Source: Aplysia californica (lineage: Eukaryota > Mollusca > Gastropoda > Aplysiida > Aplysiidae). Taken from it: a stretch of 64,000 nt of DNA. Position numbers and translations under genes: made by a program. The stretch lies in the NCBI RefSeq assembly GCF_000002075.1, contig NW_004797421.1:1205735-1269734 (forward strand), read 5' to 3'. Below the pieces are notes generated by a model. That model was not told the origin of the DNA and made no database searches. It saw nothing but the letters and a program-made list of their open reading frames with translations. Shown piece by piece: positions 24,293-35,385 of the stretch (position 1 is its first letter; each line of letters opens with the position of its first letter).

Positions 24293-27200
24293 TTATCTAC
24301 AGGCAACTTGCAACATTTCCTCCACATTCACCAGCTTCTCCCGAGGTTTGCCGATTTTCTCTCCCGCTGCCATCTCAGCCATGTCAATTTTCTCCCAGTC
24401 TTCAAACGTCACAGCTGATGAGACGATAAAGAACAAACAATCAATTTATGAACGCTTCATTAACCCTCTCAACTAAAGAGACAATTAATTGCCGTGGGAG
24501 GAGAAAGAAATGTACTAATTTACTGTACAAACATGAGTACTCCTGATTAAAAGGGAAATTTGAGCATAGAACAATCAACATGAGTGAGTCTACTAACATT
24601 ACAACTAATCACAAGAAACATTAGACATGCTCAACAGTTCACAATCATTTGTTTGCTCAACTCTACTTTCTTTTCAAGAGCAAAAAAGGGAGAACGAGGC
24701 AGGTCACAATTAGTTATTCTAATATATTTTGCTTCAGGGAAGCTATTTCACATAACAAGTCTATGCTCTCAAAATCATCAACTACACACAGGTAGGAATG
24801 ATATCATAAGAGAATATTGTCAAGCCATCCAAAGTTTTCCGCCATGCCAGATGCAAACAAAGTTCCAATCATATCAACGGAAAGATTCGCCTTTAGGAAA
24901 ACTTAGTCATCCAAAATCAGAACTTTCTTCAAAGACATATAATAACACTGAATTCTACTAATAAGCCAGTGATACCAAATAACAACAGAACAGTACATAC
25001 CTTTGCTGCGTAACTTATTCAAGAGTTGGTCCCGACACCCAAGCTCCCTCCTGGCGACACGCCCATTGTCCAGGTCTTGCAGCACAGTGCGTCCTGTGTC
25101 AAACGCGTAGTTCATCGTGTCAGCTATAACCCCGACAGGACCTCGTCCGATCCAGCCCGTACAGTACAAACCTGACAACGGGAGACATTTTAGTCAAATC
25201 AAAGTACAGCACAAACCTGACAACATGAGACATTTTAGTCAAATCAAAGTACAGCACAAACCTGACAACATGAGACATTTTAGTCAAATCAAAGTACAGC
25301 ACAAACCTGACAACATGAGACATTTTCATCCAGCCAAATTACAATCGAACCTCCTCCAATGGCCACCTGTCTAAGACGATCACCTGTACAAACGACGGCT
25401 TTCATTCTTGCATTTTTTCTTCTACGTTATAATGACAATGTTCAAGATGCCCACCTGTCTAAGACGGCCACTTTTCTTCTCGACAATGGGTGGCCGTCTT
25501 TGACAATTTCAACTGAAGCAACATTTTCATAAGAGAAAACTTATTTCTAAAGAAATGCATTGCTCATCTGACACAATGACCTTAAATCCTCTCCTAACAC
25601 CCAACACCTTCTGTACCTCTCCCTATTCTGTACAACACATTTCCTGTGTAACTCTCCCTATTCTGTACAGAACACCTCTTGGACCTCTTCCTAAAATGCA
25701 CCTTCTGAACAATACATCTCTTGTACAGTACACCTCCTGCACAAAACACCTCCTGTAATTCTCCTTATTCTGTGCATGTAACAACAAGCCGGGCAGCATA
25801 GAGCACAACCTTATCTCACCTGGTTCTCCCTTCACTCTGGAGTCCTCATTGTCGATGATGTTTTTCCCCTTGCTGAAAGGCACGCTGGGGTCCAGAGGTA
25901 GACTTTTGTAGCCGATGCTGCGGAGAACCTGTTGTCAGACCAAAAAATGTCATATATTTGTCATTTATTACATACATAACTTAGGCCTTAACAAATCTTT
26001 TTAGTTTTAGTAAGAATTTGACGGCACTTGCAACACAATAAGGTCATATAAGTGCCGAAGATTAGAGGTGTTACAATGGAGTAACAAACACAAAAAAGAA
26101 AGAGGAGACTTAAAGACGATAGACGTTTGATAGGAAAGAAGGAGCAAACCACACCAGAGTCCCCGCCAACCACCCACTAACAAATCTTTGAAACCAAAGA
26201 AAATGTAAATATAACCATTTACTTTCATTTACAAAACATTGTTTTGGCACAAGGACAATTCCTATCATAATTAATGTGAAAACGAGAAGTTCTAATCCTC
26301 ACGTACATTTTGTCAAAGTTTTTTGTTCAAACTTCGGATTTACTTTTTAAGCTGCTTTTTACCAAAAATGGGGGGATATACTGGGAATTCCCACACAAAG
26401 AAATTACATATGGAGGGAAGACAAGAAGTAAGTATGGCTCTATGTGAAAATCTCAAAAACCTACCAATCCACAAGGAAGAATTTCCCTCTCATCAGTCGC
26501 CACAGCTTTCTGGCTCTCTAACGTCTCACCCTGAAAATTAAATGGCAAAACATTCAAAACCACATGTATTCCCATTCACAAACCTTCAAACACAAACATG
26601 TACACATAAATGAATATATAAATATATATAAATACAAACACAAGCTCACATACGTACACACACACATACACAAACAAACATGTATATACAAACATACACA
26701 CACACAAAGACAAGCACAAGCAACTACACATGCACACACACACATATACACACACTTACACACACAAACATGTATATATATACAAACATACACACACAAA
26801 GACAAGCACAAGCATCTACACACAAGCATCTACACACAAGCATCTACACACACACACACACAAAGACAAACACAAACATGTATACACACACAAAGACACA
26901 CCTGTAACCTATTCACCACCAGCTCAATGCCAGCGACATCCCCACCGGCAGAGGTCAGTATTCTCTGTGGGCTGCGACAGAAGTGAAGCGTCCACTCCTT
27001 GACCTCCTCTGACCCTGGCCTGACCGCAGTGCCCGTCTTGTGGATCAGCTCAGTCAGACGTCGTCGTGGCCGCGGCAGATCTGAACAAACAACGACAACC
27101 CGAGAGCTTGAATAGGCAGCAAAAGGGGGAGTTGAAACAGGCGACAAAAGTGGGAGCTAGAATAGACGACAAAATGGGGAGCTAGAATAGACGACAAAAT

Positions 27201-30200
27201 GGGGAGCTAGAATAGGTGACAAAATGGGGAGCTAGAATAGACGACAAAATGGGGAGCTAGAATAGATGACAAAATGGGGAGCTAGAATAGACGACAAAAG
27301 GGGGGGCTAAAATAGGCGACAAAAGGGGGAGCTAGAATAGACGACAAAATGGGGAGCTAGAATAGGTGACAAAAGGGGGAGCTAGAATAGGTGACAAAAG
27401 GGGGAGCTAGAATAGGTGACAAAATGGGGAGCTAAAATAGACGACAAAAGGGGGAGCTAAAATAGGCGACAAAAGGGGGAGCTAGAATAGGTGACAAAAG
27501 GGGGAGCTAGAATAGGTGACAAAAGTGGTAGCTAGAATAGGGGACAAAAGCAGGATCTGGAATAGAGGATTAAACGACAAAAGAGGGAGCTAAAATAGGC
27601 GACAAAATGGGGAGCTAGAAGAGGCGACAAAAGATATTTACAAAACAAATTAATTACATAATCAAATACTAACAACATCGTGGTTCTGAAATATCACTGT
27701 AACTACTTATTTACATCCACTTAGTCAATGATAGTCCGCTACGAATAAGATCCCTAACATGGCACCCGAAAAAGGGACACGAGACAAAAAAACAACAATA
27801 AAAAACCCAACCAAATGAATCTGAATCATCTATGAATGCTTCCTCAGTATGATCATTTTATCTGTGTTCATTGTCTGTGATTCTAATTGTTTTCAGAAGG
27901 CATTGGTATAGAAGCTCCAAAAGTAACTTAGCCACTCGAAAAACTTTTCACAATCATTGAGGAAAGACAAAATCCAACACTATCTTCAGCATCATCTTTC
28001 AGAAAAGAGAAACAGTCTAATAGTTTTTCTTCAAGTGTCAGATTTGAACCAGACAATCATGGTCTGACATTTATTTCTCTGTTCAAATGTTTTCTAAAGA
28101 AAACAACATATATATCTTGATCTTTCCCCGACAACCATCTATTCAAGTTCTCTAAGTAAATTATTCTCGGTCTACCTCTGCCTCTTTAACAACTATTTTT
28201 TTCATGAGAGTAAGATGTTCAAGACTTTCTATCGATTCAAGTGTTCTTGGACATGAATTTACCCCTTCCCAATTTGTTTTTGATTTTTGACTGTCTCATG
28301 CAGGGTTTTTTCTTTTCGTACCACTCCATCCATATCCTATCACAAACCTTTGATAATTTTATCCAGTCCCTGGACGTCCTGAGGAGAGATGACGGGTCGT
28401 GTCCCAGGAAGTTTGACCATCTCCCGCAGCTCCTTGATGGTGAAGGCCACCTGCAGCGGCCCGCGGCGGCCCACCAAGTGAACACGCTTCACTTTGCTTC
28501 TCCGCAGACAGTCCAGAGCATGCTCCGATATGTCTGTTTTCTGACAGACGAAATAAAACACACTCAGTTGTATTTTCTTTATCAAAGATCATTAAGGTAG
28601 TTTTTGTTTTAGTAGAGGTTTTACGGTGCTCGCAACTGCATAAGGTCATAAGAGCGCCAGAAGATTAGAAGTGCTACAAGAGAGTAACAAACATAAAAAA
28701 AGAAGTAGGAGAGATAAGGATGATAGATAAGCAAACCACACCAGAGCACCCGCCAACCAGTGAGGTAGTGAGGTATCTACAAAACAGTTCATGAAAAAAT
28801 CTAAGAAAATGAAGATCTCATACAGCAATAAAACAAAACCAGAACACGTCATACTGAGGAGATTACAAGACTATAATTTATACTATCAGCCTGTTTGTTT
28901 GTCTGAATAATAGTAACTCATAAACAGACTGACAGGATTACAGTAAAACCTGATAACACAGTAGGAAGACATGGAAGAAAAAAGCAGAACAGTGGCAAAC
29001 TCTAGGTGTGTGATTCCCAAGCTTCTGCTTTGTCTTATAGTCAAGTGTACTCTCACAGCAATGGTGTCCTCTATGAAGGTGAACAGCTGGAAAACAATCA
29101 AGTCAATCACTTTCAAAAAGATAAACTAAGACAAATTGTGTCTGTGCAAAGAATATGCAGCCTGTAAGAAGATTAGTATTTAATTTAGTTCATTATAAGA
29201 AAATACACCTGTCAAAACACTAATTTTTCCAATTTACCCACGTATGACTTTTTCCTCTCATTGGCACTCAAAAACCTAGGAGCATATAAACATAAATACA
29301 AACAAACACACAGTATTTTTTTTAAAAATCCAAACCTCGAGCATGTTGATGGGAGTGAGTAAAATCCTGGCCACATCCAGCGCCACATTGCCATGCCCCA
29401 GAACAACGGCTGACTCACAGTCCAGGTTCACTGGCAACTGAAAACGTTGAAGAAAATATAATTGTGGTTTGATTTCTATCATCAAACAAGTTATCCACAG
29501 CTGCAAAGAGAGAGGTTGAGTTTTTGTACGAGAAAAAAAAAAAGAACCAAACCGGACCGAACATACCCCTAGTAAGAAAATCTAGCTACTGCCCTATTAT
29601 GTTTCCAAACAAATAACTATTGAATCCAACACAAGTTCTGGAAAACAAATAACAAATCATGAAAACTTATTGATCAGTTTTCAAGCTTTCAGGAGCATAA
29701 ACCTAGCATCAACATTATGACTAATAGCGGTACATAACATAGTCCGTTGTTTGAAGGAAAAACTTGTTTGTGTGAATATGAATCAATGTGACATTTATAA
29801 AACATCAAATCTAAGCAAAAATCCAGACATCTATCCATCTCAGATTGGTATTGACATCCCTATAATTAATGAATATGCAAACTTTTACAATGAAGTTGGA
29901 CAAACAATATGAACAGAAGTGACAGTTTAAGAAATGTTATTTTCCAATATGTGACACACAAAATTTTGTCAGACACGAAGTTCTCTATTCACCATTGTGG
30001 ACAAAAGCAACACTGATCCAAAAAGAGAAATAAAAAACAACAAATAAACAAATCATGATAGAAAATAGGTCAAACCAACACACGTCTTTATCCTCAGGAA
30101 GGCCGTTGTACCACCCAACAAACGACTTTGCCGATATCACGTTAGGTAAATCTTCTCCGGGAACCCCCAGTGTCCGGTCTTCTGCTGCCCCGTAACACTG

Positions 30201-33039
30201 AGGAGAACAGTACAGAGGCTCATGAGTCTTGTATGTACACAGTTCGCCTCTCAGTATTAGTTTAGTTTTAGTAGGCCTAGAGGTTTTACGGCGCTCACAA
30301 CTGCATAAGGTCATATGAGCGCCAGAAGATTAGAGGTGTTACAAGAGAGTAACAAACAAAAAAAAGAAGAAGGGGAGATAAGGATGATAGATTTTTTATA
30401 GGAAAGAAGGAGCAAACCACACCAGAGCACCCGCCAACCACCCACACCTCTCAGTCTGAGGTACCGGTTTCAAATCTGTTTTGTACTTGCACAACTACTA
30501 GTAGGACAACACAACCAAAAATAAAATATATAATATTGCTCAATAAATGAATAAAAGTATCAGAACAAGAAGTATTAGGTTATTGGAAAGGCAAGAAACT
30601 ACAGACCTTGAAACACGAAAAAATAAATAAATAAAATTAGTAAATTAATTAAATACATAAATACAAAAATACATAAATAGATAAAGAAAGAAAGAAAGAA
30701 ATCAATCAATCAATCAATAACTCTGAATATCTCTAACATAAGAAAATAATAACAATCACATTACAACCTTTTGCTTCTTCTCTTAAGAATAAAAGTGTAG
30801 AAAATTCAACAGAAGATAAAAATGTCCATTAAAAAGACACGCTCTTTTATAGCACATGATGTTGTACAAGAGTACAATCTGTAGCAATTTCATCAGAATA
30901 TTTCCCTTGCAATGAACTCTACCTGTACTTATAGGATTAACAATATTTTTAGCAGTACATGACTATCAAGTATCAGCTGCTAAGAATAAAGATTTGATTT
31001 ACTTACCAATATAACGGCAGAGTAAGCATTTCGAAGCTCTTGCAGAGAGACATCCCTACCAACTTCTATGTTACCCAAGAAATTGCATCTCTCATTCTGA
31101 GCAGTTTGGGTAAAAGTGTGAATAACGTTCTGAAATTGTAGACAGATTGATAAATAACATGAAGAACATGCTACTGCCAAATAAATGTCTTACTCTTACT
31201 CTTATTTTTTCCCTAAAATTCCTGTATAATCTTTTCATTGTCAGCCACTTTTTCAACAATTTCAGTGTGATGAAGTTGGTACATCATTTTCCAGAATGAG
31301 CCAGTTATCGAGGATATCATCACTGTTGCAGGAAGAACAAGTAATTTCGATGGTTTCTGCTAACTCTGTTAAGCAAGGTGAAACAAACTTACTCTTTTTT
31401 CAACAGTGATCATGTACATTTCTACTCAGCAATAAATTTTCTCTCCTGCATTTAAAAAATGTTTAATAATAAGAGCACAGAGACTGCGTCAAGAATAACC
31501 TAAGAACACCATCGAAATGTTAAGATAATTTTACTGTCAGTATATACACTTAAAATGATAGAGCAGTCATTGTTTTTTAGTACTAAAGATTCATGTTCTT
31601 TCTATCCTTCTATGGGTAAGGGGAAGACCGCTATACCCTAGACACATCCAGTGATGAACAAGAATCTTGAATGAATGTAAGACTAAGTCGTAAGACTACA
31701 ACAATCATGAAAGTAAGACTAAGTAAGACTACAAGAATCATGAATGCAAGACTAAGTAAGACTACAAGAATCATAAATGTAAGACTAAGTAAGACTACAA
31801 GAATCATGAATGTAAGACCACATGAACCACAAATGTTAAGATGACACAAATTATAAATGGTATATTCGGTGCCCATAGGAGGATCTGTTCAGTTCGGCTT
31901 AGTTTGGTTTCTGGTTGCTTCAGTGCACACTATAGATAGACCAACTGCCCAAACCGAAACAAGCAGCCATGAAAACAAAAGAATTTGTTATAGAAGGTCA
32001 TCATTGGTTTTGTCAGTTTTGCCCCTCCCGTCAGTTTCGCACTCCCATGTGGGACAATCCGGCTAACCCAAAACCGAACTGAACCGATGAGGCCAAAGGG
32101 CCCCGCCAATAAGACCACACAAACCATAAATGTTAGATGATACCAACAGTACCTTAACTTCAGGGTGATCAGGGGCCACACCGTATCTCACCAAGCCAAA
32201 GGGAACAGGAAGTTTTTCATACACATCTACGACAAGACCAGGGTCACCCTGCAAGATTTACATAAACATGGAGGTTCTTTTTTTGTTTGAGAAAAGAGAA
32301 GCATATAAGGGCACAATTAGTTCATTTACTCATAGCTACAATATGGTCATTTTTTCATATAGCCCAAAGAAAATGACAGACTGAGACAACAGAGAGAAAG
32401 GCAAAAAGTAAGACACACCAGTGGCACCCTCCAACCACTCACAGGGTTGTTTGTCTTGCTAGTTTTTTTTTCTCTCAGTACATGAGTAAACACTACAACA
32501 AACTGTTGGTCAGGGTCATACCCTAAGCCATGGAAGGGCTATCTAGACAAAACACTTTCTGTATATCTAGCCATTTTCTTTTTATACTTTAGTTGTACTA
32601 TAACTATTGCAAGGTTTATTAAAGAACAACAAATTTTGCCTCAGCTGCCAAAAGCAATTTTCAAAAATCATTTTCTTTTCAAGACATCAATATGTTAACT
32701 ATTTATTCATGTTCTGCAAATTTCTGTTGCATACAAGGCAACGTTCAGAGTTTAGGTCTACTTTATTCTAAATATCAATGCTTTAGACACGTTTATCATG
32801 CTAATGCTCACAACAATGTGGAAAATCTTCACCTTGAGCAGCTGCTGTGCTGTGTAGTACCCAGCAGGTCCACTGCCAACAATCGCCACACTGTGCTGTG
32901 GGCCGGACTGGGAGCTGTGTCGCCTGAGTGCAGGGGTCAAAAGTTGCAGGAAACATTTCTCTGGTTGAGACTTGGAGGCACAAACTGAAAACCTCAAGAA
33001 CTTGCCCAGACACAATGTTGCTTTCCTGCGTGCTAACAT
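24293..33039 (-). CDS. FDXR: NADPH:adrenodoxin oxidoreductase, mitochondrial (ferredoxin reductase), 493 aa
   Basis: Eleven coding exons: 33039-32833, 32248-32153, 31129-31007, 30197-30084, 29437-29336, 28540-28348, 27080-26902, 26530-26465, 25928-25820, 25171-25001 and 24414-24293. All are GT/AG and in phase. The enzyme passes electrons from NADPH via FAD to mitochondrial ferredoxins for P450 and Fe-S cluster work. Residues 1-45 are Arg/Lys-rich and without acidic runs, a mitochondrial presequence. [15 protein letters not shown] is the FAD dinucleotide site and [17 protein letters not shown] the NADPH site. [20 protein letters not shown] provides the Arg pair expected to bind the 2'-phosphate. 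[15 protein letters not shown] is the conserved C-terminal FAD contact. Length is close to human (491). ATG 33039 is chosen because it opens the presequence; only non-ATG codons extend upstream in frame. Confidence 0.96.
25159..25325 (-). repeat. 45-bp tandem repeat that multiplies the FDXR exon 10 splice acceptor
   Basis: Copies start at 25159, 25204, 25249 and 25294 (the last partial). The unit spans the exon 10 boundary: polypyrimidine-poor tract, TTGTCAG, and the first exon bases GTTTGT.CTGTAC. The true acceptor is 25172/25171. Equivalent CAG|G sites recur at 25217/25216, 25262/25261 and 25307/25306. Confidence 0.88.
25346..25518. mobile_element. MITE family B copy
   Basis: ACAATCGAACCTCCTCCAAT ... 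GACAATTTCAACTGAAG with the same internal TGTCTAAGACGG blocks as the other copies. It lies next to the 45-bp array in FDXR intron 9. Confidence 0.62.
25580..25775. repeat. Degenerate short tandem repeat (CACCTCCTGTACA.. type)
   Basis: Repeated ACACCT.CTGTAC and CTCCCTATTCTGTACA phrases, imperfect, in FDXR intron 9. Confidence 0.5.
26001..26176 (+). repeat. Dispersed ~175-bp repeat family (copy 7)
   Basis: TTTTAGTTTTAGTAAGAATT ... AAGATTAGAGGTGTTACAA ... CAAACCACACCAGAGTCCCC. Full length; in FDXR intron 8. Confidence 0.83.
26560..26895. repeat. CA-rich low-complexity region
   Basis: (CA)n and ACAAACA.. runs with TATA islands between FDXR exons 7 and 8. Confidence 0.85.
27094..27635. repeat. 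25-bp minisatellite, about 20 units
   Basis: Unit GGGGAGCTAGAATAGRYGAC plus AAAAK; the G run and the R/Y positions vary between units. It starts just 5' (in gene sense) of FDXR exon 7, within about 15 bp of its acceptor. Confidence 0.9.
28599..28760 (+). repeat. Dispersed ~175-bp repeat family (copy 8)
   Basis: TTTTGTTTTAGTAGAGGTTT ... CCAGAAGATTAGAAGTGCTA ... CAAACCACACCAGAGCACCC. It lies 59 bp from FDXR exon 6. Confidence 0.82.
30258..30447 (+). repeat. Dispersed ~175-bp repeat family (copy 9)
   Basis: TTTAGTTTTAGTAGGCCTAG ... CCAGAAGATTAGAGGTGTTA ... CACCAGAGCACCCGCCAACC. It begins 61 bp upstream of FDXR exon 4. Confidence 0.83.
30615..30720. repeat. AAAT/AAAG simple repeats
   Basis: AAATAAATAAAT, TAAATACATAAA, AAAGAAAGAAAG and TCAATCAATCAA runs in FDXR intron 3. 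Confidence 0.75.
31675..31850. repeat. ~38-bp tandem repeat
   Basis: Units of AAGACTAAGTAAGACTACAA plus GAATCATGAATGT, four imperfect copies, in FDXR intron 2. Confidence 0.7.
31883..32088. mobile_element. Possible MITE with ~24-bp imperfect inverted repeats
   Basis: ATCTGTTCAGTTCGGCTTAG at the left pairs with the complement of AAAACCGAACTGAACCGAT at the right, with few mismatches, enclosing about 200 bp. Similar phrases (GACCACA.GAACCA.AAATGTTA) lie on both outer sides. Single copy here, so it is tentative. Confidence 0.4.
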
Positions 33040-33364
33040 TTTCAGGGACACCTTCCTTTAACCGCCGTCACTTGTCTTTATTTTACTCCTGCACGGAAGA
33101 GACAACAGTTGCCGAAACAACTTTCAATTAAAAAAGAGCAAGTATTTTTCAAAAGCTTTAAAGAATGTTTATTTATGTCTAGAAAGACTAAGGTTAAATG
33201 CACGTAACAAAAATAAAATTTGTATGAGAAGACTCTCCTGTCTTTCGAAGCAAGACAGCTATCCTTTTATAATATCAAGGCCAAGGCGAACTTACAATCA
33301 CTATTTTCTCAAAGTTACATTTTCCCTGGGGCCACACAGGCCACACCTCTTCTGAGGTGTAAAG

Positions 33365-33543
33365 CTGTCCCCGTCGTTTTACGCAAGAAAAATTCTGACA
33401 TTATGCAAACTGAGCCCAAAAATGTGGAATTAAGCGATTCTGTTAATTTTAACAATGAATGACAAAGGAAAATAACCTGAAATTATGGAAAAAATGATCA
33501 AATTTTGCTAAATTATGCGGGGTGCATAAAACCACTGGGACAG
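33365..33543. mobile_element. MITE family A, copy 3
   Basis: CTGTCCCCGTCGTTTTACGC and GCATAAAACCACTGGGACAG ends with the shared AAATGATCAAATTTTGCTAA interior. It lies about 330 bp upstream of the FDXR start codon. Confidence 0.75.
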
Positions 33544-34249
33544 ATAATGGTTACTTGTACTTGTAAGCTTTTCATCACTGTAAGTGAAAGATATATGAAT
33601 CGGTATTCCTTTACTTTCCCTCCCATCTCACACTTAGCTACCAGTTGTCCATATCTCCATATATATATTTATATTGATGCCCTGAATATGAATATAATTT
33701 ACTTCATTTCATTCGCAAATGAATAGTTTTAAAATATTTTATGGCTCTTTTTTGGCTCCATACTCTAAAAGTTCAAGAAGAAGGGGAAACAGGAGGCAAG
33801 AAAAAAAGGAAAAAGAAAGAATAAAAGAAAAAAATGAGAGTGAAGAACTTTTTAACGCCCTCACCCGTTTGGTCTGAATAATTTACAACCCTTCTACCGT
33901 CGTGCAAGAGCATTAAATTGTCTCGTGCGCGTGTCTCATTAAATTTGTACACGCTCTCATAATTTATTGTGTGCAGGCAGAGAGTGAGAGGCCAGCCATC
34001 GTTAAGTGTGTAAACAACGAATGGTGCGGCCAGCAGTCGGTTCCACATCTCGCTCCGTAGCGTCAGTAGAGAGCCTTTTTTTTTTTTTACTGGAGAGGCG
34101 GAAAATGTTTTTACATTATTATTTTTCGTTCCCAACAACATGTGGTAAGCCACCAAGGGCCTAGGCGATTTTATCGGCCTGCGAGAGGTCAGGGGGGAGT
34201 CCTCACCTCATGACCACACTGGGGTGGGAATTCTCACCAGGGGGGGTAG

Positions 34250-34404
34250 GGTGAGAATAGCGAGACATGGGTTATTCTCAACCCGTAGTGAGACATGGGT
34301 TATTCTCACCCCGTAGCGAGACATGGGTTATTCTCACTCCATAGCGAAACATGGGTTATTCTCCCCCCGTAGCGAGACATGGGTTATTCTCACCCCGTAG
34401 CGCT
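34250..34404. repeat. 28-bp minisatellite, about five units
   Basis: Unit GGGTTATTCTCACCCCGTAG plus CGAGACAT, highly regular from 34267. Confidence 0.88.
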
Positions 34405-34424
34405 AATTCGTTTCAAACTAGACA

Positions 34425-34462
34425 TCTAGATCTAGAATCTAGTCTAGAATCTAGATCTAACT
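34425..34462. repeat. CTAGAT-rich palindromic low-complexity tract
   Basis: Overlapping CTAGATCTAGAATCTAG words. Similar tracts occur at 38180-38208 and 61920-61978. Confidence 0.6.
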
Positions 34463-34701
34463 TTCGAAATAAGTTTTGAGTTAAACTAATAATTACTCAA
34501 CTCAGGACTAGATTGTAGTGTTAATGGTGACAGAGTGACGCTGTGACAACTAACGCGGCGTTAATTGCGCACGTAGCTCTTTTACTTTGATGATTAGAAT
34601 CTAACATCATCTAGATCTACCATTTCCGCGTTGCTTTCCAGCACGGTGGTCCTATCTAATCTCCGCCCATCTCCGGCTGACCAGTAAGGCTTTCTAGTGC
34701 A

Positions 34702-34915
34702 GGCATTCAAATCTTACGACGAATTTGACAAAGCTTTTGCTAAATTTAAAGATGAAAATTTTGTTGCCTTTAGGAAGAAAGTCATCTGAAACAGTTGAGA
34801 AGGCGAACTTAAAGTGTGTGGCAAAAATCCACGAAAAGACTTTCTGTACAGCAGAGGTGACTTTATCTGTACACATTATAGACAGCCAAAATATTGAGAC
34901 AACAAATATTACAAC
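34702..34915 (+). pseudogene. Decayed transposase-like N-terminal fragment (ZSWIM3/MULE-like, tentative)
   Basis: One frame reads AFKSYDEFDKAFAKFKDENF and then shifts after FRKK to SSETVEKANLKCVAKIHEKTF. A third frame offers CTHYRQ. The order SYxEFxxAxxxY...F..R.S.SVE.AN...C.HYGxYxS resembles the N-terminus of ZSWIM3/FLYWCH-type proteins derived from Mutator-like transposases. Two frame changes within about 70 codons mark it as dead. The family call is from memory of the motif and is uncertain. Confidence 0.4.
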
Positions 34916-35011
34916 AAAACATTAGCAGCATATAGCAGCAACAAAAACCGCTAGGGGCAACACCAGCAACAACAACAACAACAAGAAAAGAGCTGCGACT
35001 GTCTTTGTTAG

Positions 35012-35017
35012 TTTGGT

Positions 35018-35053
<36 letters not shown>

Positions 35054-35190
35054 ATGTATGTGTGTTCGCGTGCGCGTAGGCGTATAGTTATAAGGCCATA
35101 TAAGCGTGTGCAGTTTGTGTGTGTGTGCGTATGTGTGTGTCTGTGTGTTTGAGTGTGTGCGCATGTGTATGTACATTTGTATGTGTGTGC

Positions 35191-35278
<88 letters not shown>

Positions 35279-35385
35279 GTATATGAGTATGAGTGTAGTA
35301 TGTGTGTGTGTGTGTGTGCATATTATGTGTGTGTGTGTGTGTGTGCATATTATGTGTGTGTGTGTTACTTTTTTCTTTATAACTT
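35012..35385. repeat. Compound (TG)n-(GA)n-(TG)n microsatellite
   Basis: (GT)n at 35012-35051, an uninterrupted (GA)n of about 83 bp at 35193-35275, and TG runs again to about 35365. Predicted frames through it are artefacts. Confidence 0.95.

Noticed and set aside
25117-25374. Open frames with repeated 15-residue units ([15 protein letters not shown] type) on both strands
   Set aside because: They arise from the 45-bp tandem array over the FDXR exon 10 acceptor, where unit length is a multiple of three. The real exon uses another frame.
26554-27147. Thr-His and Cys-Val rich frames
   Set aside because: Translation of a CA-rich tract; only the FDXR exon 7 part (26902-27080) is coding.
27094-27635. 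Regular 25-bp repeats considered as a CRISPR-like array
   Set aside because: No unique spacers; units are contiguous, and this is an animal intron, so a minisatellite.
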